Source: an uncultured Bacillota bacterium
Lineage (GTDB): Bacteria; Bacillota_I; Bacilli_A; RF39; UBA660
Length of the DNA stretch: 64,000 nt
Reading direction: 5' to 3'
NCBI GenBank assembly: GCA_947168865.1
Contig: CAMVNN010000001.1
Span: 1-64,000, forward strand
Positions 9,746 to 17,091 of this stretch are shown in pieces. Below the pieces are notes generated by a model, which saw only the letters and a list, made by a program, of their open reading frames with translations, made no database searches and had not been told where the DNA came from. Both the position numbers and the translations under genes were made by a program. The first letter of the stretch is position 1, and each line of letters begins with the position of its first letter.

Positions 9746-10489
9746 ATGAAAATAGAGAAACTAAAAAAACTAAAAAACGGAAGATATAAGATTGAATTAG
9801 ATAATGGTGAATCTTTTGTTACATATGATGATATCATTATTAAAAATATGTTATTTGATGGAAAATCATTAGATAATAAGCTTTTAAGCGAAATATCTAT
9901 TAATAATAACTATTATGATATTTATTATAAAGTAGTTAAATTAATTTCAACTAAATGGCGAAGTGAAAAAGAAATATATGATTATTTAGATAAGAATGAA
10001 GTCGATTCTAAACTTCAAGAAAGAGTTATTAAAGAATTAAAGAAAAATGATTTGATAAATGATTTTAGATTTGCGTCTGCATATGCTTCTGATTCAGTTT
10101 CTTTGAGAAAAAATGGCGAATACAAAATTGCTGATGATTTGAAAAAACTAGGAATATCGGATGATATTATTAATAGAGTTTTAGATAATTTGGACCATGA
10201 ACTTATTAAAGAAAATCTTACTAACATAATTATTAAAAGGAATAAATTAAATAAAACTAATTCTTTATATCAATTAAAAACTAAGTTATCTAGTGAATTA
10301 ATAAGACTAGGTTATGATTCTTCACTTGTTAATGCTAAACTAAATGAATTATTAAAAGAAGATAAAAGTGTTTATGAAAAAGAATATGAAAGATTATATA
10401 AGAAGTATTCAAAAAAATATTCTGGTAATGAATTAAAATATAAAGTAAAACAAGCACTATATCAGAAAGGTTTTAATTATTACGAATGA
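9746..10489 (+). CDS. recX: Regulatory protein RecX
   Basis: RecX binds RecA filaments and modulates recombination. The 247-residue protein has the three-helix repeats of the family: 'RSEKEIYDYL' near residue 75, 'LINDFRFASAYASD' near 105 and 'LIRLGYDSSLVNAKL' near 190. Basic residues are spread through the helices and the C-terminus is Lys/Tyr-rich. The ribosome binding site is GAGGAA. The stop TGA overlaps the ATG of the next gene (ATGA), so the two are probably translationally coupled. The assignment rests on repeat pattern and length; a more distant helical protein is unlikely. Confidence 0.8.
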   Translation: MKIEKLKKLKNGRYKIELDNGESFVTYDDIIIKNMLFDGKSLDNKLLSEISINNNYYDIYYKVVKLISTKWRSEKEIYDYLDKNEVDSKLQERVIKELKKNDLINDFRFASAYASDSVSLRKNGEYKIADDLKKLGISDDIINRVLDNLDHELIKENLTNIIIKRNKLNKTNSLYQLKTKLSSELIRLGYDSSLVNAKLNELLKEDKSVYEKEYERLYKKYSKKYSGNELKYKVKQALYQKGFNYYE

Positions 10490-11349
10490 TAACGATTGTT
10501 TTAGCTCTCATAATAGCTTTTATATGGGGCTTAAGTGAACTCCACTATAAAAAAGTAACCGCGACTTATGATTCACTTAATATTTTGTTTTACTTATTTT
10601 TATTTGAAATAATAGCTTTTATTCTTTTTGTCACAATATTTGATATTCAAGCATTTACAAGATTCAATACACGCATATTTATATATATTATTCCAATATT
10701 GATAATATCAAGTGCTTTAGGAAGTACTTTATACTTATACTCGATGAAAAGTGCTAATTTGTCAATTATTTCACCAATATTGGCATCTGATCCTGTTTAT
10801 ACAGTTATAATTGGAATAATGCTTTTCAAAGAAAAATTGTCTATTGCTGCATTAATTCTTCTAATAATAATATGTGCATCAATATGTGCCTTGAATTTTG
10901 TTAGTTCAAACACCAAACAAAAAACCAAGAAAATAGCAATTTTCTTGGCTTCACTATATGCATTTTTGGTAGCAATAACAACAACTCTTGAGAGAAGTGT
11001 TTATTTGAGTGGTTTTAAAATAACTGATTTTTATTTTCACTATGCAATATTATTAACAATTTTATTATTATTTATGCTACTTTTTATGAAAGTAAAACAC
11101 ATAAAATTAAGAAAGCCTAGTAAGGATTTAATATTAAGTAATCTCTATACTCGTAGTGGATATTTCTTACATTCTTATTTACTTAGCACATCTTATATTT
11201 CAATAGTTGCACCATTAACAGGACTTTATTCGGTTGTAACTCATGTACTAGCTATAAAAATTCTTAAAGAAAAATTGACTTTAATGCAAAAAATATGTGT
11301 TAGCTTAATAATTACTTCTACATTATTGTTATTAATTTTTAATTCATAA
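10486..11349 (+). CDS. EamA/DMT-family transporter
   Basis: This 287-residue protein has ten hydrophobic helices arranged as two five-helix halves, the drug/metabolite transporter fold. Typical features are 'ALIIAFIWGLSELHYKK' at the start, 'SPILASDPVYTVIIGIMLFKEKL' at the end of the first half and 'LAIKILKEKLT' near the end of the second. The substrate is unknown. The start overlaps the recX stop (ATGA). The 3' end overlaps the convergent tspO gene by 11 nt with no clear terminator between them. Confidence 0.8.
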   Translation: MITIVLALIIAFIWGLSELHYKKVTATYDSLNILFYLFLFEIIAFILFVTIFDIQAFTRFNTRIFIYIIPILIISSALGSTLYLYSMKSANLSIISPILASDPVYTVIIGIMLFKEKLSIAALILLIIICASICALNFVSSNTKQKTKKIAIFLASLYAFLVAITTTLERSVYLSGFKITDFYFHYAILLTILLLFMLLFMKVKHIKLRKPSKDLILSNLYTRSGYFLHSYLLSTSYISIVAPLTGLYSVVTHVLAIKILKEKLTLMQKICVSLIITSTLLLLIFNS

Positions 11350-11776
11350 ATAAAATGAATGTTGATAAAATACTAGCAAATATTAACCATATTAAATATG
11401 GTATTAATAAATAGCTAGTTTTTTTATCTATTTTTTTTGTTTCATCATATAAGAAGTAACCGGTTAAGAGAGTTAATATGCATGATACGAATCCTAAGGT
11501 AAGACTTTTAAAATTGAAGAAAAAAATGGTAAAAGATTGATTTAAAATATAATTTAGAATCAAATATTTTTTATAATTAGAAGTAGCATTCGGAGATGTT
11601 TTGTAAATACTAATCGCGATTAATATATAAAGTATCGTCCAAGCAACTGGAAAGACCCATGTCGGAGGTGCAAAAGATGGTAAATCTAGAGTTTTATAAA
11701 AAGAAGCATTTCCCATAAACAAACTACTTATAAACCAAGGAAATAAAAATAAAATAAATTTTAATATTTTTTTCAT
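11339..11776 (-). CDS. tspO: TspO/MBR-family membrane protein
   Basis: This five-helix, 145-residue protein contains PSFAPPTWVFPVAWTILY, the hallmark of TspO (translocator protein) that lines the tetrapyrrole/cholesterol-binding pocket. Bacterial TspO proteins bind porphyrins and are linked to stress responses; the role here is not shown. I chose ATG 11776 because GGTGAT precedes it; the longer in-frame extension is AT-rich and lacks a ribosome binding site. The gene converges on the EamA gene with an 11-nt overlap and is divergent from the NlpC/P60 gene at 11878. Confidence 0.85.
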   Translation of the reverse strand: MKKILKFILFLFPWFISSLFMGNASFYKTLDLPSFAPPTWVFPVAWTILYILIAISIYKTSPNATSNYKKYLILNYILNQSFTIFFFNFKSLTLGFVSCILTLLTGYFLYDETKKIDKKTSYLLIPYLIWLIFASILSTFILFMN

Positions 11777-11847
11777 ATTATCACCATTAATTATTATGAT
11801 AAATTTATTATAAATATACATAATAGATGGAAGTTAAATAAAATACA

Positions 11848-11856
11848 TGTTATAAT
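11848..11856 (+). promoter_or_regulatory. Extended -10 for the NlpC/P60 gene
   Basis: TGTTATAAT lies 21 nt before the ATG at 11878, in the 101-bp gap between divergent genes. Confidence 0.6.
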
Positions 11857-11877
11857 CAAAATAGGGAAAGTGAAAAT

Positions 11878-13980
11878 ATGAATGTAGATTTTGATAAAGT
11901 AGAAAATTTAAAAAAATATTTGAAATATTTTATTTTAATAATACCTGTTGTAATAATAATTTTGATAATAAAAGGCTGTGGTGGAACTGACTATAAGGCT
12001 TTAGAGAGCAAAGTAAAGGCTGAGGTTTCAAACTATATAAAAGAAAAAAATATATCTATAGTTGGAGAAAAATATATAGAATTGGTCGTATTACCAGAAA
12101 TAGAAGGATTAGAACTATGTAGTGAAGCAAGTGGAGCTTTAGTTGAAAATCAAAATGGTAGTCTTAAAATAACTCCTTATTTAGAATGTAATGAATATAA
12201 AAGTGAAGCAATAAAAAATAAGAACAAATATGCTTATTTAAATGGTGATACAGTCATGTTACTTAATAAAGGTGAGGTTTTTAATGATCCTTTGTATACT
12301 TTAAAAAAAGAAGCCAATATTGAAGTTGATGGATATGTAGGTTCCGCTGTAGGTGTATACAATATTAAATATAGTGTTTATATTGATGATGAACTTAAAG
12401 AAACTTTATATCGTAAGGTAATAGTGACAGATAGTGATAAAACAAGAACTATAAGTGGAATAGAGGACAAAGAGACACCAACTTTGATATTATATGGTGA
12501 TAGTGAAATAACTATAAGTCGTGGTGAAAGATATGAAGAACCTGGATTTAAAGCTATTGACTATGAAGATGGTAAAATAAGTCGTCAAGTTAAAATTGAA
12601 CCAAAAAATATTAATACAAGTATACCAGGTCCTTATGTAATAACCTATAGTGTTGAGAACTCTAGAGGAAAAACAACTTTTAAAACAAGAACTGTAAACG
12701 TAGTAATACGCAAGTCAAATTTAAATATAGAATTATCTAAAATTAAAGGTGAAAAAAACAATACTTTGTTGCATCTAACTATAGTTGGAAATGACTATGA
12801 AAAAACAATATTACCAAACTCGGAAGAATCTTTATCTGCAGATATAAAATATGAAATAGATTCAAATGGCTCATATGTTTTTACAGTATTTGATAGCTTT
12901 GGGAACAAATATAAAAAGGAAATAGTAGTCAGTGATATAGATAGTATTCCTCCTACAGGTAGTTGCAAAGCTGTGGTTACAAGTTCATCAACTAGTGTTG
13001 AAGTTGAAGCTAGTGATAATAAAGGTGTTGGAGGTTACAATTATATAGTTGATAATAGAGAATCGGGATATGTTAATGATAACTCATATCGATTTGATGT
13101 TGAAGCTAAGCAAGTAAAAGTTAAAATAAAAGATATTTCATCAAATGAAACAACATTAACTTGTACCTTAGAAGAAAAGAAAAATGATCCTAATGGAATA
13201 AGAGAAGTTGTATCTGGAAAGCCTCGATTGAAGATTCCGGTTGCAACTGCTCTAGCTAAAAAAGGACACACTGTTGATGATTTTAACAAGTGTATCTATG
13301 ATCGTGTAAAGAAAGCTGGTCCAGGAACGAGATATGGTGTTGTTGCAGCAGCTTATGGATTAATTGATTGTAATTTGATTTTAACAGGCTATGTATTATC
13401 ATATGATCACACTGGTGGTAAGGTTCATTCTGATGGTGGAACTGACTACTGTAAATTTAACTCAAGCATATGTGGTAAACTAGGTATTAATATCAGATGG
13501 GGTAATTCTGGTGGAACTTGCCGTACTGATCAATGCTATTATGGCTTAAACTGTGCAACTTTTGTACGTTGGTCAATGTGCAACGGTGGAATGAATTTAT
13601 GCACTGGTGGTACAGCTGGAGCACATAGTATGACCAATGTAAACTTTTTCCCTGAAGCTGATGGTGTAACAATTCAAAAAAATTCAGTTAAATATTATTC
13701 TGGTAAAGATTTAACAAATCATAGTTCAGCTGAACTTGTAAGAATGTTAAAGCCAGGCGACATTGCTTTTCGTGAAAGAGTTAATGATCCTAATGGATCT
13801 AGTCAACACACATTTGTTATAATTGGTATTGATGAAACAGGAATTTATACTGCTAATGATGGTTATTATATTAAAAAAATATCATATTCATCAATGGTAG
13901 ATGGTGAATATTACTACCGCTTGTTATTCTTGGATAATTATTATGCAAATCCAAATAACTATAATGGTTTATACGATTAA
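11878..13980 (+). CDS. Membrane-anchored Ig-like protein with NlpC/P60-type peptidase head
   Basis: The 700 residues comprise a short cytoplasmic tail, a TM helix (about 17-35), an N-terminal globular region, DUF5011-like Ig domains (about 195-285), the shared two-part stalk module with its Cys pair (about 285-430) and a C-terminal NlpC/P60-like domain. The catalytic Cys is in LNCATFVRW (C559) and the His in QHTFVIIG (H644). Such enzymes cleave peptide cross-links of peptidoglycan and would act outside the membrane. The head has extra Cys-rich insertions (DYCKFNSSICG, CRTDQCYYG) absent from short NlpC domains. A second protein of this plan is at 40206. Promoter and terminator suggest a single-gene transcript. 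Confidence 0.8.
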   Translation: MNVDFDKVENLKKYLKYFILIIPVVIIILIIKGCGGTDYKALESKVKAEVSNYIKEKNISIVGEKYIELVVLPEIEGLELCSEASGALVENQNGSLKITPYLECNEYKSEAIKNKNKYAYLNGDTVMLLNKGEVFNDPLYTLKKEANIEVDGYVGSAVGVYNIKYSVYIDDELKETLYRKVIVTDSDKTRTISGIEDKETPTLILYGDSEITISRGERYEEPGFKAIDYEDGKISRQVKIEPKNINTSIPGPYVITYSVENSRGKTTFKTRTVNVVIRKSNLNIELSKIKGEKNNTLLHLTIVGNDYEKTILPNSEESLSADIKYEIDSNGSYVFTVFDSFGNKYKKEIVVSDIDSIPPTGSCKAVVTSSSTSVEVEASDNKGVGGYNYIVDNRESGYVNDNSYRFDVEAKQVKVKIKDISSNETTLTCTLEEKKNDPNGIREVVSGKPRLKIPVATALAKKGHTVDDFNKCIYDRVKKAGPGTRYGVVAAAYGLIDCNLILTGYVLSYDHTGGKVHSDGGTDYCKFNSSICGKLGINIRWGNSGGTCRTDQCYYGLNCATFVRWSMCNGGMNLCTGGTAGAHSMTNVNFFPEADGVTIQKNSVKYYSGKDLTNHSSAELVRMLKPGDIAFRERVNDPNGSSQHTFVIIGIDETGIYTANDGYYIKKISYSSMVDGEYYYRLLFLDNYYANPNNYNGLYD

Positions 13981-13985
13981 TTTAA

Positions 13986-14010
13986 AAAGACTTAAATAAA
14001 GTCTTTTTTT
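13986..14010 (+). terminator. Terminator of the NlpC/P60 gene
   Basis: A 7-bp stem (AAAGACT / AGTCTTT) is followed by seven T. It is immediately followed by the -10 of the next gene. Confidence 0.85.
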
Positions 14011-14011
14011 A

Positions 14012-14020
14012 TGCTATAAT
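14012..14020 (+). promoter_or_regulatory. Extended -10 giving a nearly leaderless plsC transcript
   Basis: TGCTATAAT ends only 7 nt before ATG 14028. A start site 6-8 nt downstream of the -10 would fall at or next to the start codon, and no Shine-Dalgarno sequence precedes it. Confidence 0.6.
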
Positions 14021-14027
14021 ATTATTT

Positions 14028-14624
14028 ATGAAAGAAAAGAATATTTTATATACAATATGTAAGACTATTGGTTATCCATTCTTTATGATTTTGTTTCATC
14101 CAAAAATTATTGGAAAAGAGAATATTAACGATGAAGGTTTAGTTGTATGTGGAAACCATACGAGTCCATTAGATATATTTTTGTTATGTGCATCAATAAA
14201 AAGAAAGCCTCATTTTTTTTCTAAAATAGAATTATTTAATACTAAATTTAAAAATGCTTTTTTTAGAAGTGTAGGTTGTATTCCTGTTAATCGCAAGGCC
14301 AAAAATAAAGATGCACTTGTAGAAGGATATAAATGCTTATCAGAAGAAAAACTTGTGATAATTTTTCCAGAAGGAACAATTAATAAAACAAGTGATACTA
14401 TACTTCCTTTTAAATTTGGGGCAGTTAAAATGGCAAGTGAAACATTTAAAAAAATATTACCATTTGTAATTGTTGGAAAATATAATGTTTTTGGAAAAAG
14501 TATTAAAATTATTTTTGATAAACCATATAATTTAGAAAGTGACAATCTTGAAAAGGAAAATCAAAAATTGATGGACAAAGTTGTTAAATTAATTGAGGAG
14601 AATAAAAATGAAAAAAGAAAGTAA
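14028..14624 (+). CDS. plsC: PlsC-family 1-acylglycerol-3-phosphate acyltransferase (first copy)
   Basis: The enzyme transfers an acyl chain to lysophosphatidic acid at the membrane to make phosphatidic acid. The 198 residues carry NHTSPLD (the NHx4D catalytic box, near residue 43), the GCIPVNRK block and FPEGTIN (near 115). The upstream sequence lacks a Shine-Dalgarno, and the -10 box abuts the start, so translation is probably leaderless. It overlaps the second plsC by 17 nt and the two form an operon. Two adjacent paralogs may differ in acyl or head-group preference. Confidence 0.88.
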   Translation: MKEKNILYTICKTIGYPFFMILFHPKIIGKENINDEGLVVCGNHTSPLDIFLLCASIKRKPHFFSKIELFNTKFKNAFFRSVGCIPVNRKAKNKDALVEGYKCLSEEKLVIIFPEGTINKTSDTILPFKFGAVKMASETFKKILPFVIVGKYNVFGKSIKIIFDKPYNLESDNLEKENQKLMDKVVKLIEENKNEKRK

Positions 14625-15255
14625 TGTTGGTTATTATATATGTAGAACTATATTAAAACCAATTTATTGTTTATTATATCATCCAAAAGTTATTGGAAAA
14701 GAAAATATACCAAAAAAAGGACCTGTTCTTTTTTGTGGTAATCATCGTCATGTTTTAGATCAGTGCCCGGTTTTATCTTCTACTAAATTGCCTGTTCATT
14801 ATATGGCTAAAAAAGAATATTTTGATGGTAAAATGGCTTGGTTTTTCAAGTTCTCTGGTTGCATTTCTGTTAATCGCGAAATTCATGATGAGGTTGCTAA
14901 AGAAAGAGCACTCAACATTTTAAGAAATGGCGGAGCTATTGGAATATTTCCTGAAGGAACACGAAATAAAACAATTGGAACAGAAAATGAAGTTTTACTT
15001 TTGCCTTTTAAATTTGGAGCAGTATCGATGGCCAAGAAAACAGATGCTACGATTGTTCCTTTTGGTTTAATGGGAGATCACAAAGTTGGTAACCGCAATT
15101 TAACATTGGTTTTTGGTACACCATTTAAAGTAGGAGAAATGACTTTAGAAGAGGCAAATGAATTACTTCGTGAAAAGATTAAGAATCTTGCTTTGGAAGC
15201 AGAGGAACTAGGGTTAAAAAGAGTTAGTGGATTAAAGAATAAATTACATGATTAA
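14608..15255 (+). CDS. plsC: PlsC-family acyltransferase (second copy)
   Basis: This is a 215-residue paralog of the preceding gene. Its catalytic box is NHRHVLD, followed by GCISVNRE and FPEGTRNK. I chose ATG 14608 because GAGGAG lies 5-6 nt upstream; the longer in-frame TTG start at 14593 would include the ribosome binding site in the coding region. Translational coupling to the first copy is likely. The hairpin of its terminator uses the last codons of the gene. Confidence 0.88.
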   Translation: MKKESNVGYYICRTILKPIYCLLYHPKVIGKENIPKKGPVLFCGNHRHVLDQCPVLSSTKLPVHYMAKKEYFDGKMAWFFKFSGCISVNREIHDEVAKERALNILRNGGAIGIFPEGTRNKTIGTENEVLLLPFKFGAVSMAKKTDATIVPFGLMGDHKVGNRNLTLVFGTPFKVGEMTLEEANELLREKIKNLALEAEELGLKRVSGLKNKLHD

Positions 15256-15273
15256 TGTTTTATTCTTTTTTTT
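15234..15273 (+). terminator. Terminator that includes the plsC stop codon
   Basis: A 10-bp stem (AAAGAATAAA / TTTATTCTTT) has the stop codon in its loop and is followed by a T-run. Confidence 0.75.
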
Positions 15274-15274
15274 G

Positions 15275-15283
15275 TGTTATAAT
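15275..15283 (+). promoter_or_regulatory. Extended -10 of the BIG2/EEP gene
   Basis: TGTTATAAT lies directly after the plsC terminator and 26 nt before ATG 15310, which has a GGGGAA ribosome binding site. Confidence 0.6.
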
Positions 15284-15309
15284 TAAAATGTGTAAAATGG
15301 GGAATTGTA

Positions 15310-17034
15310 ATGAATGATAAATTTCAAAATATTATATTAGTCATTATTGTTTTAATAATATTGATTGTTGGATATTTTTATTTTTTTAATGATAATCCTT
15401 CTAGTCAAAAAATTGATACAACTTTAAATGTAACTGGACCAGCAGTTGTTTTTATAGGTGATAATGACTATTTTAACGTAAATACAAATTCTAGTAGTAC
15501 TAGTGTTATTTATAAATATGGCTATTTATATAGTGATCATATTTTGTTTAATGAAATTAATCCTAAAATACCATTTAAAGCTATTAAAGTAGGGACTGAA
15601 GAAGTAGAAGTAAAATCGGGAGATATTAAAAAAAATTTGAATGTTTTAGTTTGTAATAAGATAAAGGCTAAAAATAAGACTATTTCTATAACTATAGGTA
15701 GTAATTACAAATTTAGTTTTAATATTGCTAAAGAATGCCTTGCCAAATATGATTTTTATGTAGCAGATTCTAGTATTGCTTCTTATGATGATAGTAAAAT
15801 AGTTGGTAAGAAAATTGGTACTACAAATTTAACAATTTCACGTGGAAGTGAGAAATACACTTATAAAATTCAAGTAAAACCAAAAGAATTGAAATTCGCA
15901 TCAACAGTTTCAACTATTAATGTTGGTTCTAGCACAAAATTATCTTTAAGTGGGGTTGATGGAAATTTAACTTGTAAATCTAGTAATGAAAAAATATTCA
16001 CAGTTGAAGTAAATAATGATGCTTGTTTAGTTAAACCTGTGTCTCCTGGTAAAGCTAAGGTTATAGCTTCATCTGGAGGAAAAAATGCGGAACTAACATT
16101 AGAAATATTGCAACCAGTAACAAGTGTTGCTTTTAAAAGTAGTAGTTATTCTGTACCGAAAGATTCGGCAGTTAATGCTGAGGTTGTAATAAATCCAAGT
16201 AATGCTTCTAATAAAGCATTTACTTGTAAGTCAGCAGATTCTAGTATTGCTACTGCATCTATTTCTGGAACTTCTTGCTTAATTAAAGGAATTAAAATAG
16301 GTAATACAGAGATAATTGTTACGGCATCTGGAAAAACAGCTAAGGCAACTGTTAAGATAATTGATCCAGTTAAGATAATGAATATTCGTGTAGCTAGTTG
16401 GAACTTAGCTAGATATAATAAACCTTCAATAGCAGTTAAAACCCAAGCCGAATTTTTCAAATCGAAGAATGTTGATATTGGAGGATTTCAGGAAGTAAAA
16501 AACTGGGATGGCTCAATGACAGTTCCTTTGAATGTTTATAAATCTGTAACAGGATATAATTATGCTTATTATGATCTTCCTGCAGGTAATGCAATAGTAT
16601 CCAAATATGCAATAAAATCTACTACGAAACAAGCGCTTACTTCTTGTAAGGAAAGTAGAGGGGTTCTAAAAATAGTAGTTAATATTAATGGTATAGATGT
16701 TTCAATATATGACACTCATTTTTCATATCAAAGTGAATGTTTTACAGCTCATACAGAGAGTTTAAAAAATTTCTTAAAAAATGACCCTAATCCACAGATA
16801 ATAACTGGAGACTTTAATGGAGCAGGGGATAATCTTCTTAATAATTTAGGCTCTGAATATGAGATGTTGGCTCGTGATACAATCAGAAATATTTATATTG
16901 ATATGGTTATTATTAAGGCTAAAGACGGTAGTGGTAAAATCAGACTTAAAGGAAATGGATATGAACCGATTCAAACAAGTGGAGTTTATACAGATCACAA
17001 TATGGTTATTGCCAATATTCAAGTATTAAATTAA
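15310..17034 (+). CDS. Membrane-anchored BIG2-domain protein with endonuclease/exonuclease/phosphatase head
   Basis: The 574 residues have a TM helix (about 8-26), three or more BIG2-type Ig repeats (about 120-355) with the 'SSNEKIFTVE...V.PGKAKV' pattern, and a C-terminal EEP (DNase I-like) domain from about 360. Catalytic blocks are SWNLARY, GFQEV, YDTHFS, ITGDFNG and YTDHNMV, the standard Asn, Glu, His, Asp-x-Asn and Asp-His set. The head is displayed outside the membrane and may degrade DNA or hydrolyse phosphodiesters. With the MBL protein at 6309 and ComEC it could act in extracellular DNA use; that is inference. Its stalk type differs from the DUF5011 family of the other ectoenzymes. 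Confidence 0.8.
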   Translation: MNDKFQNIILVIIVLIILIVGYFYFFNDNPSSQKIDTTLNVTGPAVVFIGDNDYFNVNTNSSSTSVIYKYGYLYSDHILFNEINPKIPFKAIKVGTEEVEVKSGDIKKNLNVLVCNKIKAKNKTISITIGSNYKFSFNIAKECLAKYDFYVADSSIASYDDSKIVGKKIGTTNLTISRGSEKYTYKIQVKPKELKFASTVSTINVGSSTKLSLSGVDGNLTCKSSNEKIFTVEVNNDACLVKPVSPGKAKVIASSGGKNAELTLEILQPVTSVAFKSSSYSVPKDSAVNAEVVINPSNASNKAFTCKSADSSIATASISGTSCLIKGIKIGNTEIIVTASGKTAKATVKIIDPVKIMNIRVASWNLARYNKPSIAVKTQAEFFKSKNVDIGGFQEVKNWDGSMTVPLNVYKSVTGYNYAYYDLPAGNAIVSKYAIKSTTKQALTSCKESRGVLKIVVNINGIDVSIYDTHFSYQSECFTAHTESLKNFLKNDPNPQIITGDFNGAGDNLLNNLGSEYEMLARDTIRNIYIDMVIIKAKDGSGKIRLKGNGYEPIQTSGVYTDHNMVIANIQVLN

Positions 17035-17065
17035 AAGAAAAAATGGACTTTAAGTCCTTTTTTTT
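17035..17065 (+). terminator. Terminator of the BIG2/EEP gene
   Basis: The hairpin GGAC-TTTAA-GTCC has A/T-rich flanks that extend the stem, followed by nine T. Its left arm also contains TGGACT (17044-17049), exactly 17 nt from TATAAT at 17067-17072, so it may double as the mutS -35. Confidence 0.7.
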
Positions 17066-17091
17066 GTATAATATCAAATGTGGTGATATAT

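Noticed and set aside
9456..10489. Mycoplasma genetic code (TGA = Trp)
   Set aside because: TGA terminates recX, def, the dockerin gene and several cps genes in tight ATGA overlaps, and Trp codons are TGG.
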